The notes: generated by a model from the sequence alone, not told the origin. A DNA stretch of 35,929 nt from Chloroflexota bacterium (GCA_016191345.1 JACPOU010000046.1:1-35929), one strand, 5' to 3'; counted from the first letter of the stretch, positions 7,601-15,443 are shown. Made by a program: numbers and translations.

Positions 7601-7945
7601 ATGTGGCTTGTCGACAACAATGTCCCTCGACAAGTCACGCACCTGCTCCGGGATCTCGGGCATGACGTGGTTGAGGTTCGCGAGGTGCTGGCGCCAAACG
7701 CTCCGGATGCCGCGATCGCGGCGTTCGCTCGCCAGTCGGGCCGTCGCGTGGTCACGCACGACACCCGATTCGCGGGCGCGTGCCGCCGCGACGGGATCCG
7801 CCACCTGTGGCTTCGCATGCCAGAGGCCGACGACCCACGACGGATCCGCGAGGAGATCGAGAGAATCGAGGCCTGCTTCCGCGTCGGCGCGCTGCGCGTG
7901 ACCGTGCCTCGCTCGTGGGTCGCATGCGAAGAGGCACGAGCGTGA
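7601..7945 (+). CDS. DUF5615 PIN-like toxin
   Basis: This 114-residue protein has the DUF5615 pattern: an N-terminal strand ending in an acidic pair (WLVDNNVPRQV, Asp5), then an RDLGHDVVEVRE helix-strand, and THDTRFAG with Asp54. The family belongs to the PIN-like nuclease superfamily and is the expected toxic partner of the DUF433 protein upstream. The stop overlaps the mod start as GTGA, so the methyltransferase appears translationally coupled to the toxin. A broken 5' fragment of a paralogue lies at 5923. Nuclease activity is inferred. Confidence 0.82.
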   Translation: MWLVDNNVPRQVTHLLRDLGHDVVEVREVLAPNAPDAAIAAFARQSGRRVVTHDTRFAGACRRDGIRHLWLRMPEADDPRRIREEIERIEACFRVGALRVTVPRSWVACEEARA

Positions 7946-9942
7946 CTGACGGAACCCGCGTCCCGATCGCGAAGGCGAAGGGCCGGCCCATGCTCCAGTG
8001 GGTGGGCAAGCGGCCGCTGCGCGAGGTGCGCTCGTTCCCCGCCCAGCCCGTGGAGCGGTTCGGTGGGCCGGCGGCTCCGGAGGGGGCCGTCGCCGCGGAC
8101 GTGGACTGGTCCGGCTGGCCGGATCGATTCGATCGCGGCGGGCTGCTCTTCCATGGTGACAACAAGGAAGTCCTCGCCCATCTCCTCGCCAACGGCTTCC
8201 GGGGGAAGGTGGACCTCGTGTACATCGACCCGCCGTTCGACTCGGGCGCGGACTACGTCCGGAAGGTCCAGCTCCGCGGCGCGTCCGGCTCGGTTCGCCT
8301 TGACGGCGAGTCGCACACCCTCGGCGAGCAGATCCAGTACACGGATATCTGGGCGAACGACACCTACCTCCAGTTCATGTACGAGCGGCTGCTGCTCATC
8401 AAGGAGCTGATGGCACCGACCGCAACGGTGTGGCTTCACTGCGACTGGAATCGGAGCCACTACCTGAGGCTGTTGCTCGATGAAGTCATGGGTGCGGACG
8501 CGAAGCGAAACGAGGTGGTTTGGCAACGCACGTCAGCAAGGAGCGATGCGTCGACGCTGAGCCAGATCCATGACACGCTGTTCTTCTACTCGAAGACCGG
8601 TGTATTCGAGTGGAATCCCCTCTTTGAGGCCCACGGCGCCGAGTATGTAGCAGAGAAGTACACCCACGACGATGGCGACGGCCGTCGCTATCAGCTGGTG
8701 GACATGACCAGCCCGAATCCCCGCCCAAACATGATGTACGAGTGGCTTGGGCACGCCTCGCCGGCAAAGGGTTGGCGCTATTCGATCGCGACCATGCAGC
8801 GCCTTCATGACGCCGGACGCATCTGGTACCCAAAGGACAAGACGAAGAGGCCAAGGCTCAAGCACTACCTCGACGAGGTAGAGGGACGCCCGCTTCAGAG
8901 CGTTTGGACCGACATCTTCCCGGTAAACAGTCAGGCAGATGAGCGCTTGGGATTTCCTACCCAGAAGCCCGAGGCGCTGCTCGACCGGATCATCCGGGCG
9001 TCGTCGAATCCCGGAGATATCGTGCTCGACTGCTTCATCGGGAGCGGGACCACGGCGGCCGTCGCGCAGACGCTCGGGCGGCGGTGGATCGGGGCGGACA
9101 TCAACAAGGGCGCGATCCAGACGACCGAGAAGCGGCTCGCGGCGATCATCGAGGACCAGGCTCGGGCGGCCTCGAGCGAGCAGCTCGCGATGGAATCGAG
9201 CGAGGCGACCCGCCCGGCGCAGCTGGGGTTCAGCGTCCTCCGCGTCAACGACTACGACCTCCAGATCCAGCACAACGAGGCGGTCAACCTGGCGGTCGAG
9301 CACCTCGGCGCGGATCGGACGAAGACGGACGCGTTCTTCCAGGGCACGCTCGGGCGGGAGCTGCTGTACATCGTGGGCTTCAACCACCCGTGCAGCCCGC
9401 TCGATCTCCAGGCGGTCGCCCATGAGCTGGAACAGCGCCCCGACGAGCAGCGCGACGTCGTCGTCGTCGCCCTCGGGCGCGAGCTCGCCTGCGAGCCGTG
9501 GCTCGCCGACTACAACCGCGTCCGCCCGATCAACAAGATCAGGCTGGTCGAGCTCCGGACGGACCCGAAGTACGGCAAGTTCTTCGAGCATCGACCGGCG
9601 TCCGCCCGGGTCCGGTTCGAGGCCGACGGCGATGTCGTCCGGGTCGTCATCGATGACTTCATCTCACCCTCGATCGTCGAGCGGCTCTCCGCCCAGGAGG
9701 GCGTCCTGACGCCGCAGATCACCGATTGGCGGGCGATGGTGGACTCGGTGTTCATCGATGCCGCGTACGACGGCGAGGTCTTCACCGTGGCGGAGGCCGA
9801 CATTCCCGAGCGGCGGCAGGACCTCGTGTCGGGAACCTACGACGTGGCGCGGCCGGCCGGCTCGGATCGGCCGGTTGCGGTCCGGATCACCGACATGCTC
9901 GGCGAAGAGATCCTGGTGGTCGAGGAGCGTGGAGGGGCCTAA
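7942..9942 (+). CDS. mod: Type III-like DNA methyltransferase Mod subunit (beta class)
   Basis: This 666-residue protein is an N6-adenine or N4-cytosine DNA methyltransferase. The catalytic motif DPPF is at 96-99 (YIDPPFDSGADY) and precedes the S-adenosylmethionine motif FIGSG at 365-369. That order defines the beta class, to which type III Mod subunits belong. The region between them (~175-335) should hold target recognition. By hand count 39 of 160 codons in 8461-8940 end in A/T, against 9 of 100 just upstream and 6 of 120 just downstream, which suggests that segment was exchanged. The C-terminal ~240 residues (from RVNDYDLQIQHNEAV) may contact Res. The GTG start overlaps the DUF5615 stop. 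It is the likely partner of the res gene at 1982. Confidence 0.9.
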   Translation: MTDGTRVPIAKAKGRPMLQWVGKRPLREVRSFPAQPVERFGGPAAPEGAVAADVDWSGWPDRFDRGGLLFHGDNKEVLAHLLANGFRGKVDLVYIDPPFDSGADYVRKVQLRGASGSVRLDGESHTLGEQIQYTDIWANDTYLQFMYERLLLIKELMAPTATVWLHCDWNRSHYLRLLLDEVMGADAKRNEVVWQRTSARSDASTLSQIHDTLFFYSKTGVFEWNPLFEAHGAEYVAEKYTHDDGDGRRYQLVDMTSPNPRPNMMYEWLGHASPAKGWRYSIATMQRLHDAGRIWYPKDKTKRPRLKHYLDEVEGRPLQSVWTDIFPVNSQADERLGFPTQKPEALLDRIIRASSNPGDIVLDCFIGSGTTAAVAQTLGRRWIGADINKGAIQTTEKRLAAIIEDQARAASSEQLAMESSEATRPAQLGFSVLRVNDYDLQIQHNEAVNLAVEHLGADRTKTDAFFQGTLGRELLYIVGFNHPCSPLDLQAVAHELEQRPDEQRDVVVVALGRELACEPWLADYNRVRPINKIRLVELRTDPKYGKFFEHRPASARVRFEADGDVVRVVIDDFISPSIVERLSAQEGVLTPQITDWRAMVDSVFIDAAYDGEVFTVAEADIPERRQDLVSGTYDVARPAGSDRPVAVRITDMLGEEILVVEERGGA

Positions 9943-11176
9943 CCCGCTCGCCCGCGAGCCGGCCGGCCGATGGGCCGCGCTCCTCGTGATCGGCGTCGGA
10001 ACGCTCCTGGCGTTCGCGCCCTGGTTCAGCGCCTCCGCCGTGGGACCGCTGCTCGCCGCGGAGTGGCACACGAGCGGGCTGCAGCTGCCGCTCCTCACTG
10101 TCGCCGTCCAGCTCGGATTTGCCGTGACGGCGCTCCTGCTCGCGATCTCGGCAGCCCCGGACGTCGTTCCCGGACCGGTGCTCTTCTTCGGTGGCGCGGT
10201 CGTCGCGGCTGCCGGCAATCTCGGCTTCGCGCTCCTCGCCGCGGATCCCACGACCGCGCTCGTCTACCGTGCCATCACCGGGGCGGGCATCGCGGCCGTG
10301 TACCCGGTCGCCGTCAAGCTCATCGCCAGCTGGTTCCGGCGCGAGCGCGGCCTCGCGATCGGGACGCTCATCGGCGCGCTCACGGTGGGCTCGGCGCTGC
10401 CGCACCTCTTCCGCGCCATCGGTGCCGTCGGTGGCCTCGAGTGGCGGGCCGTCGTGGCCGCCGCCTCCGTCGCGGCGCTCGCGGGCGGCGGCCTCGTCCT
10501 CGCCTTCGGGCGGGCCGGACCGCTCGAAACCGCGGCCAGCCGCTTCAGCCCTGCCGTCGCGGCCAGCGCCTACCGTGAGCCGTCCGTCCGCCTGGCCAAC
10601 CTCGGCTACCTCGGGCACATGTGGGAGCTCTACGCGATGTGGACGTGGGTGCCCGCGTTCATCGCGGCCTCGTTCGCCACGGCCGGTCTGACCGAGCCCG
10701 GGCCGGCCGCGCTTGCGGCATTCGCGGTGGTCGGGGTCGGCGGGATCGGCTGCATCGCGGCGGGCGCCCTCGCCGACCGCCTCGGCCGGACGACGATGAC
10801 GATCGCTGCGATGGCCGCGAGCGGCGCCTGCGCGATCGCGATCGGGTTCCTGTTCGGGGCGCCGCCGATCGTGCTCATGCTCGTCGCGATCCCGTGGGGC
10901 ATCACGGTCGTCGCCGACTCGGCCCAGTTCTCGGCGGCGGTGTCCGAGCTGGCGCCGCGTGGGACGGCGGGCTCGGCGCTCTCGGTCCAGGTGGCCGCTG
11001 GATTCATCCTCACCGGCGTGACGATCATCGGCGTCGGGTTGCTCTCGCCGACCGACGGCGCGGGCTGGCGGCTCGCCTTCGGATCGCTGGCGCTCGGGCC
11101 GCTCGTGGGCATCGTGGCGATGTGGCGGCTCCGCGGGCGCCCGGACGCCGGGCGCATGGCCGGCGGGCGGCGGTAA
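9929..11176 (+). CDS. Major facilitator superfamily transporter
   Basis: This 415-residue inner-membrane protein has about 12 hydrophobic segments, the usual MFS topology. A signature loop GALADRLGRTTM lies between two central helices, and RRERGLAIG lies in the first half. The substrate cannot be told from sequence. The start is placed at a GTG 14 nt inside the end of mod, giving MEGPNPLAREPAGRW before the first helix. GAGGAG lies just upstream, although very close. The overlap with mod suggests cotranscription, but the gene probably belongs to the chromosomal flank of the island. Confidence 0.85.
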   Translation: MEGPNPLAREPAGRWAALLVIGVGTLLAFAPWFSASAVGPLLAAEWHTSGLQLPLLTVAVQLGFAVTALLLAISAAPDVVPGPVLFFGGAVVAAAGNLGFALLAADPTTALVYRAITGAGIAAVYPVAVKLIASWFRRERGLAIGTLIGALTVGSALPHLFRAIGAVGGLEWRAVVAAASVAALAGGGLVLAFGRAGPLETAASRFSPAVAASAYREPSVRLANLGYLGHMWELYAMWTWVPAFIAASFATAGLTEPGPAALAAFAVVGVGGIGCIAAGALADRLGRTTMTIAAMAASGACAIAIGFLFGAPPIVLMLVAIPWGITVVADSAQFSAAVSELAPRGTAGSALSVQVAAGFILTGVTIIGVGLLSPTDGAGWRLAFGSLALGPLVGIVAMWRLRGRPDAGRMAGGRR

Positions 11177-11216
11177 CCCGCGGTGGCGACATCCCCCGAG
11201 GGCGACAAGCCGGACC

Positions 11217-11222
11217 TATGAT
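11217..11222 (+). promoter_or_regulatory. -10 box of the DinB-like gene (leaderless)
   Basis: TATGAT is followed by seven nt and then the ATG at 11230. No Shine-Dalgarno or clear -35 box is present, matching the leaderless pattern seen elsewhere in the window. Confidence 0.5.
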
Positions 11223-11229
11223 CCCGGCC

Positions 11230-11925
11230 ATGGCCCACTGGCTCGACACGCTGGAGTCCGCCGCGCCGATGGCGGTCGCCGCGTTCCGGGGGATCGAGGC
11301 CGGGGCGTTCATCGGCGTCCGGCGCGCCATCCGCCGCGACGCCGGCGCGGGTTCCGCGGCCACCGTCGTCGTCGAGCTCGCGGCGATCGCCGCGGCTCTC
11401 GAGGCGGTCACGGCCAGCCTGCCGGACGTGGCGTTCGAGGCGCCCGGCGGCGAGGGCGACTGGACCGTCGCCGAGGCGATCGGCCACGACGCGGAATCGC
11501 GCGCCGGCCTCGCGATGGCGGGCTCGCTCGCTGCGCATGGCCGCTTCCCGGCGGACGCGCCGCAGGTCGTTCCCGGGATCCCCGGCGAGCGCGCCCTGGA
11601 TCGGGCGGCCCTCATCCGCCGGATCGCGGCGAGCCAGCGGGTCGTGGAGCGGGCGGCGCGCTCCATCGCCGGCCACGAGACCGATCCCTGCCCGCTCGAC
11701 CACCCGCTCGTCGGGCGGCTTCGATGCGGCGAGTGGCTCCTCTTCGCCGGCGTCCACGACCTCCAGCACCTCGAGCAGCTCCACCGGATCGCGGCCGCGT
11801 TCGGGGACCCGGGGGCCTGGCCCGGCGGCGGGACCGGGGCCGCGGACGTGCCAAGGCAGCCGGACGTGCCGGGGCAGCCGGACGTGCCAGGGCAGCCGGA
11901 CGTGCCGGGTCCGACCCAGCCATGA
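11230..11925 (+). CDS. DinB-like four-helix protein with a C-terminal hexapeptide repeat
   Basis: This 231-residue protein resembles the DinB/YfiT superfamily. It has a WTVAEAIGHDAE segment around residues 78-89 and VHDLQHLEQLHRI around 176-188, which together supply the three histidines that usually bind a metal. Members include thiol-dependent transferases and hydrolases, and the specific reaction here is unknown. The last ~27 residues are a low-complexity tail of PDVPGQ repeats encoded by an 18-bp tandem repeat, absent from ordinary DinB proteins. The stop overlaps the NUDIX start as ATGA, so the two genes are coupled. Confidence 0.75.
   Translation: MAHWLDTLESAAPMAVAAFRGIEAGAFIGVRRAIRRDAGAGSAATVVVELAAIAAALEAVTASLPDVAFEAPGGEGDWTVAEAIGHDAESRAGLAMAGSLAAHGRFPADAPQVVPGIPGERALDRAALIRRIAASQRVVERAARSIAGHETDPCPLDHPLVGRLRCGEWLLFAGVHDLQHLEQLHRIAAAFGDPGAWPGGGTGAADVPRQPDVPGQPDVPGQPDVPGPTQP
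11844..11915 (+). repeat. 18-bp tandem repeat coding for PDVPGQ
   Basis: GGACGTGCC recurs at 11844, 11862, 11880 and 11898, giving four 18-bp units. Each adds six residues (PDVPGQ or PDVPRQ) in frame to the end of the DinB-like protein. Differences between units are single substitutions, so the array is fairly recent and could vary in copy number. Confidence 0.85.
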
Positions 11926-12398
11926 GCGCCCGCCCGGACCTCGTCGCCTGCTGGCTCTTCCGCGTCGGGGTCGAGGGCCAGCCCGAGGTCCTCCTGATCC
12001 GCCGCGCGCCCGACCGGATGTACCCCGGGCTGTGGCAGTGCGTGACCGGCAAGCTGGAGCCCGGCGAGCGGATCGTCGAGGCCGTTCTCCGCGAGGTGTC
12101 CGAGGAGACGGGCGTCGGCCCGGGTGACATCGAGGCCTTCTTCGAGACCGACATCGTCAACTGGTTCCACGAGGCCGCGCTGGACGCGCTTTTGTGCGAA
12201 GCCGTGTTTGCCGCGCAGGTCAGCACCGCCACCGCCATCCGGATCTCGCTCGAGCATGACGACCATCGATGGCTCGACGTCGTGGCCGCCAAGGCGATGG
12301 TGACGTGGCCCGCCTACGAGCGCGCGATCGACACCGTCCAGTGGCTGCTGGACCATCCGGACAAGGCGGCCGCGTTCCGGCTTCCAGTTCCGGGCTGA
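11922..12398 (+). CDS. NUDIX hydrolase
   Basis: This 158-residue protein has a perfect NUDIX box at residues 43-65 (G-x5-E-x7-REVSEETGV). It should cleave a nucleoside diphosphate linked to another moiety, using Mg2+ bound by the REVSEE glutamates. The preceding segment RAPDRMYPGLWQCVTGKLE resembles dihydroneopterin triphosphate or nucleotide pyrophosphohydrolases. The substrate is uncertain. The ATG overlaps the stop of the DinB-like gene. The first ~22 residues (ACWLFRVGVEGQPEVLLIRR) form the normal first strand pair, and the length is typical. Confidence 0.9.
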   Translation: MSARPDLVACWLFRVGVEGQPEVLLIRRAPDRMYPGLWQCVTGKLEPGERIVEAVLREVSEETGVGPGDIEAFFETDIVNWFHEAALDALLCEAVFAAQVSTATAIRISLEHDDHRWLDVVAAKAMVTWPAYERAIDTVQWLLDHPDKAAAFRLPVPG

Positions 12399-12430
12399 GC
12401 GAGCGGGTCCCGAGGCCAGCCTGGGTCGCG

Positions 12431-12558
12431 GTGTCACTGCCAGACACACGAATCGAATGAATGAGTGTGCCCCACCCCTGACTTCGTACCTGAACTGCTG
12501 GAAATCGAGTCTGGCGCGTGCTCATTCGTGTGGATCCTGCTTCTCAGGGACACACGCG
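12431..12558. repeat. Hairpin-bearing interspersed element, copy A
   Basis: This ~128-bp element recurs at 12625-12750. It opens with GTGTCACTGCCAGACAC, a small stem (GTGTC/GACAC). It contains an internal inverted pair (CACACGAAT...GAG against CTCATTCGTGTG) and ends near GGGACACACGCG. It lies in the 506-nt gap between the NUDIX and guaB3 genes. No gene is supported: short frames through it are the same in both copies only because the DNA is repeated. It looks like a non-autonomous mobile or REP-like sequence. Confidence 0.75.
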
Positions 12559-12624
12559 GATCCGCATCGGCTCCGTCGCCCCGCGGCATCGGCACGCGGC
12601 CCGGTGCACCGTCGCCCCGTATCG

Positions 12625-12750
12625 GTGTCACTGCCAGACACACGAATCGAATGAATGAGCGTGCCCGACCCCCGACTTTGTACCTGAACTGCAGGAAATC
12701 GAGTCTGGCGCGTGCTCATTCATGTGGATCTGGTGTCTCACAGACACGCG
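12625..12750. repeat. Hairpin-bearing interspersed element, copy B
   Basis: This is the second copy of the element at 12431, 66 nt downstream in the same orientation. Here the internal pair is a perfect 10 bp, ATGAATGAGC (12651-12660) with GCTCATTCAT (12714-12723). The 3' end is a perfect hairpin, GTGTCT-CAC-AGACAC. Terminal hairpins at both ends are what single-strand transposases of the IS200/TnpA-REP kind recognise, but no such gene is in the window. The rest of the gap (12751-12864) is GC-rich with nothing recognisable. Confidence 0.75.
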
Positions 12751-12864
12751 CGCGGCGGGGCAGGGGTGGCTCGGCGCGGCGGCGGGGTGGCTCGGACCTC
12801 CGCAGCGGGGCCGTGAGCCTGGAACCGGGGCGTTGGCGCGGGCCGGCGTTCCGCACTCGGCTGC

Positions 12865-12898
12865 TAGACTTCCCGGCACCCAGCGAGCGTCAGGAGGT
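12865..12898 (+). promoter_or_regulatory. guaB3 -10 box and ribosome-binding site
   Basis: TAGACT (12865-12870) is followed by about 34 nt to the ATG at 12905. AGGAGGTG (12891-12898) is a near-perfect Shine-Dalgarno sequence six nt before the start. Unlike many neighbours, this gene has a normal leader. Confidence 0.6.
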
Positions 12899-12904
12899 GC
12901 CCGA

Positions 12905-14083
12905 ATGATCGACCAGCGCGGCGCCTCGACGGCCTCGCTGCCGGCCTTCCGCTCGAAGGTCGACGCCATCCGCCCGACCTACGGCTTCGAGGACGTCTCG
13001 CTCGCCCCCGGCACGAGCACGGTCGAGCCCAGCGACGTGGACCTCGCCCAGTCCTTCTGCGGCATCGAGCTCCGGATCCCGGTCCTCGCGTCGGCGATGG
13101 ACGCCGTCGTCGACCCCGCGTTCGCGGGGGCACTGGCGGCGCTCGGCGGCCTCGCCGTCCTGAACCTGGAGGGTGTCCAGACTCGCTACGACGATCCGTC
13201 CGAGGTCCTCGAGCGCATCGCCACCGCGTCCGACGACGACGTCCAGCACGTCCTCTCCGAGGCCTACGAGGCGCCGGTCCGCGACGAGCTCGTCGCCCGC
13301 CGCCTCGAGGAGATCCACGCGGCCGGCTCGAAGGCCGCCGTCGCCGCGACTCCCGGCGCCGCTCGCCGCTGGGGTCCGTTCTGCGCCGAGCACGGCGCTG
13401 ACCTCTTCCTCGTCCAGAGCCAGGTCTCGTCGGCGCGCCACCTGGCGACCGGCTACGACCCCCTCTCCCTCGCCGACTTCACCCGCTTCATGCCGATCCC
13501 CGTCGCCGTCGGCAACACGACGAACGCCGAGGCCGCGTACCTCCTCATGGAGCAGGGCGCGGCGGCGGTCTTCGTGGGGGTCGGACCCGGCGCCGCGTGC
13601 ACGACGCGCGAGGTCCTCGGCATCGGGATCCCCCAGGTCACCGCCATCGCCGACGTCGCCGGAGCGCGCGACGCCTACCACGAGCGGACGGGCCGGTACG
13701 TCCCGGTCGTCGCCGACGGCGGCATGCGCCGCGGCGGCGAGATTGCCAAGGCGATCGCCGCGGGCGCGGACGGGGTCATGCTCGGGAGCCCGCTGGCGCG
13801 CGCCGCCGAGGCCCCCGGCCGCGGCGTGAACTGGGGGATGGCCGCCCCGTCGCCGGTCCTGCCGCGCGGGACGCGGATCAAGGTCGGGACGAGCGGCTCG
13901 CTGGAGAAGATCCTCAACGGCCCGGCGACCGTCACCGACGGCTCCCAGAACCTCATGGGCGCGCTCCGCCAGTCGATGGCCGCGCTCGGTGCCCGGACCA
14001 TCCGCGAGATGCAGCAGATGGAGCTCGTCTACGCCCCGTCCGTCGCGACCGAGGGCAAGTCCTGGCAGCAGAAGGGCCGCTGA
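12905..14083 (+). CDS. guaB3: IMP dehydrogenase, GuaB3 type without CBS domains
   Basis: This 392-residue protein belongs to the IMP dehydrogenase/GMP reductase family, which oxidises IMP to XMP with NAD+ in GMP synthesis. The barrel carries VSLAPGTSTVEP near the N-terminus, the catalytic loop GPGAACTTREV with Cys232, and VVADGGMRRGGEIAKAIAAGADGVMLG for phosphate binding. No CBS pair is inserted, and the length matches the GuaB3 subfamily found beside ordinary GuaB in Actinomycetota, Chloroflexota and Cyanobacteria. The GXGS loop reads GPGA, a small change. Its exact catalytic role (IMP dehydrogenase or an accessory function) is less certain than its family. guaA follows ~1.5 kb downstream. 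Confidence 0.9.
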   Translation: MIDQRGASTASLPAFRSKVDAIRPTYGFEDVSLAPGTSTVEPSDVDLAQSFCGIELRIPVLASAMDAVVDPAFAGALAALGGLAVLNLEGVQTRYDDPSEVLERIATASDDDVQHVLSEAYEAPVRDELVARRLEEIHAAGSKAAVAATPGAARRWGPFCAEHGADLFLVQSQVSSARHLATGYDPLSLADFTRFMPIPVAVGNTTNAEAAYLLMEQGAAAVFVGVGPGAACTTREVLGIGIPQVTAIADVAGARDAYHERTGRYVPVVADGGMRRGGEIAKAIAAGADGVMLGSPLARAAEAPGRGVNWGMAAPSPVLPRGTRIKVGTSGSLEKILNGPATVTDGSQNLMGALRQSMAALGARTIREMQQMELVYAPSVATEGKSWQQKGR

Positions 14084-14490
14084 CGGACGAGGTCGGCGAG
14101 CCCGCCGAGCCACCGCCCGGTCGCGCCGACGAAGTCGGCGAGCAGCTCGCGGGCTGGGGGACCGTCGTCCGCATCGAGTCGCGGGGTCGGCGGAGCGGCC
14201 GCCCCGCCGCCGTCGCGGTCGGGTTCATCGAGGAGCCGGACGGCAGTCTCGTCGTGGCCGCGGGCGACCCGAACGCTGCCTGGGCCCGGAACCTGGATGC
14301 CGACCCCGCCTGTCGCGTCACCCTTGGCGAGCGGACCTGGGACGCCGTCGCGGAGCCGCTCGACGCCGCCGCGACCGCGCGCGCCGTGACGCAGCTGATC
14401 CTCCGCTACGGGACGCCGGCGGAGCGGCTTGGTCGCGGGCCCGGCTACCGACTGCGCCCCGGCCACCGACTGCGCCCCGGCGCAACCTGA
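14080..14490 (+). CDS. DUF385/nitroreductase-type F420-binding split-barrel protein
   Basis: This ~136-residue protein resembles the DUF385 (Ddn-like) split-barrel family: VVRIESRGRRSGRP at ~29-42, then a hydrophobic strand, DGSLVVAAGDPNAAWARNLDADPACRVTLGE, and a short C-terminal helix. Family members use F420H2 to reduce quinones or nitro compounds, but the substrate is unknown. No ATG, GTG or TTG lies in frame between the guaB3 stop and the first conserved strand. Base use is coding throughout, so the best start is a CTG overlapping the guaB3 stop (CTGA). The C-terminus has two copies of an 18-bp repeat (YRLRPG/HRLRPG). Confidence 0.7.
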   Translation: MTDEVGEPAEPPPGRADEVGEQLAGWGTVVRIESRGRRSGRPAAVAVGFIEEPDGSLVVAAGDPNAAWARNLDADPACRVTLGERTWDAVAEPLDAAATARAVTQLILRYGTPAERLGRGPGYRLRPGHRLRPGAT

Positions 14491-14501
14491 CCTCTCCCCG
14501 C

Positions 14502-14507
14502 TACCAT
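14502..14507 (+). promoter_or_regulatory. -10 box of the truncated haemoglobin gene (leaderless)
   Basis: TACCAT is followed by six nt and then the ATG at 14514, with no Shine-Dalgarno sequence. Confidence 0.5.
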
Positions 14508-14513
14508 CTCGCC

Positions 14514-14966
14514 ATGCCTCAGCCCCTTCCCGTCAGACCCGCTCGCCCCGACGAGGTGGCCGCGGCCAGCTCCGGCGCAGATGCCGGGATCCGCATCAAC
14601 GTCTTCGAGCTCGCCGGCGGCCAGGCGTTCTTCGACAGCCTCGTGGACCGGTTCTACCAGGGCGTCGAATCGGACCCCGAGCTCCTCGCGCTCTACCCGG
14701 ACCGCGACGACCTCGCCGGGGCGCGGCGGCGGCTGGCGATGTTCCTGGCCCAGTACTGGGGCGGGCCGACCACGTACAGCGAGGAGCGCGGCCACCCGCG
14801 CCTCTTCATGCGTCACCGCCCGTTCCGGATCGATGCCGCGGGCGTCGATCGATGGCTTCGCCACATGCGGGCGGCCGTGGCCGAGCTGGCGCCGCCGGCG
14901 CCGGTCGAGGCGCGCCTGCTGGCGTACTTCGACATGGCCGCCGCGGCCATGCGCAACACGGAATAG
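14514..14966 (+). CDS. glbO: Truncated haemoglobin, group II (GlbO type)
   Basis: This 150-residue haem protein binds O2 or NO; group II truncated globins serve in oxygen handling or nitrosative stress. The family core is very clear: a Tyr in the B helix (Y48 in DRFYQG), LYPDRDDLAGARRRLAMFL, then QYWGGPTTYSEERGHPRLF and MRHRPFRI with the proximal His101. The N-terminal ~25 residues are an unconserved extension. The start is the ATG after the -10 box. It is convergent with the unknown gene at 15030. Confidence 0.93.
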   Translation: MPQPLPVRPARPDEVAAASSGADAGIRINVFELAGGQAFFDSLVDRFYQGVESDPELLALYPDRDDLAGARRRLAMFLAQYWGGPTTYSEERGHPRLFMRHRPFRIDAAGVDRWLRHMRAAVAELAPPAPVEARLLAYFDMAAAAMRNTE

Positions 14967-15029
14967 CGGGGCCCGCCGGAAACGCCGCGGCCGGAAACCG
15001 GCGCAGCCGGAATCGGCCGCTGCCGGGCG

Positions 15030-15437
15030 TCACCGCCGGCGAAGATCCTCGCCCGGGACGCCCTCGGCCCGCAGTGCGGCCCCGAAGGCCTCGAGGTCAT
15101 CCGCGCCGACCCAGAACGCCGGGACCCGGAACGGCCCGTACCGGACCGGTGTCACGAGGTCCACCCGGACGCCGCCGTGCGGGCTGCCCGCGAAGGAGAT
15201 GTCCCGATGCCGGACGCTCATTCGCACGCCGATCGCCGTGATCCAGCGGAACGGCCCCTCGATCTGCCAGTGCCGGCAGTTCGAGATCGGGGTCTCGAAC
15301 CCGAACCGCCCGAACCGGACGGCGACGCGCCCGTCGCCCACGTCCGCCCAGGCGGATCCGTCGGTGACGCCGAAGGCGATGCGGAGCAGCAGCCTCGAAC
15401 GGGCTCCGACGCGAATCGGGAATCGGCGGCTCGACAT
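15030..15437 (-). CDS. Protein of unknown function
   Basis: This 135-residue protein is not recognised. The sequence suggests mostly beta structure with many Arg and aromatic residues ([34 protein letters not shown]) and a C-terminal helix ([15 protein letters not shown]). There is no signal peptide or membrane segment. The ATG is supported by a TACCCT box ending seven nt upstream and by high third-position GC throughout. It is divergent from guaA, with ~50 nt between the two -10 boxes, and convergent with glbO. Confidence 0.65.
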   Translation of the reverse strand: MSSRRFPIRVGARSRLLLRIAFGVTDGSAWADVGDGRVAVRFGRFGFETPISNCRHWQIEGPFRWITAIGVRMSVRHRDISFAGSPHGGVRVDLVTPVRYGPFRVPAFWVGADDLEAFGAALRAEGVPGEDLRRR

Positions 15438-15443
15438 GACCAC

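Noticed and set aside
12465..12908. Open frame of 147 codons running through the repeated elements before guaB3
   Set aside because: It spans both copies of the non-coding element, has no ribosome-binding site and no coding-type third positions.
14990..15002. GCCGG-AAA-CCGGC hairpin between the convergent globin and unknown genes
   Set aside because: A five-bp stem without a T-run is common by chance in DNA this GC-rich.
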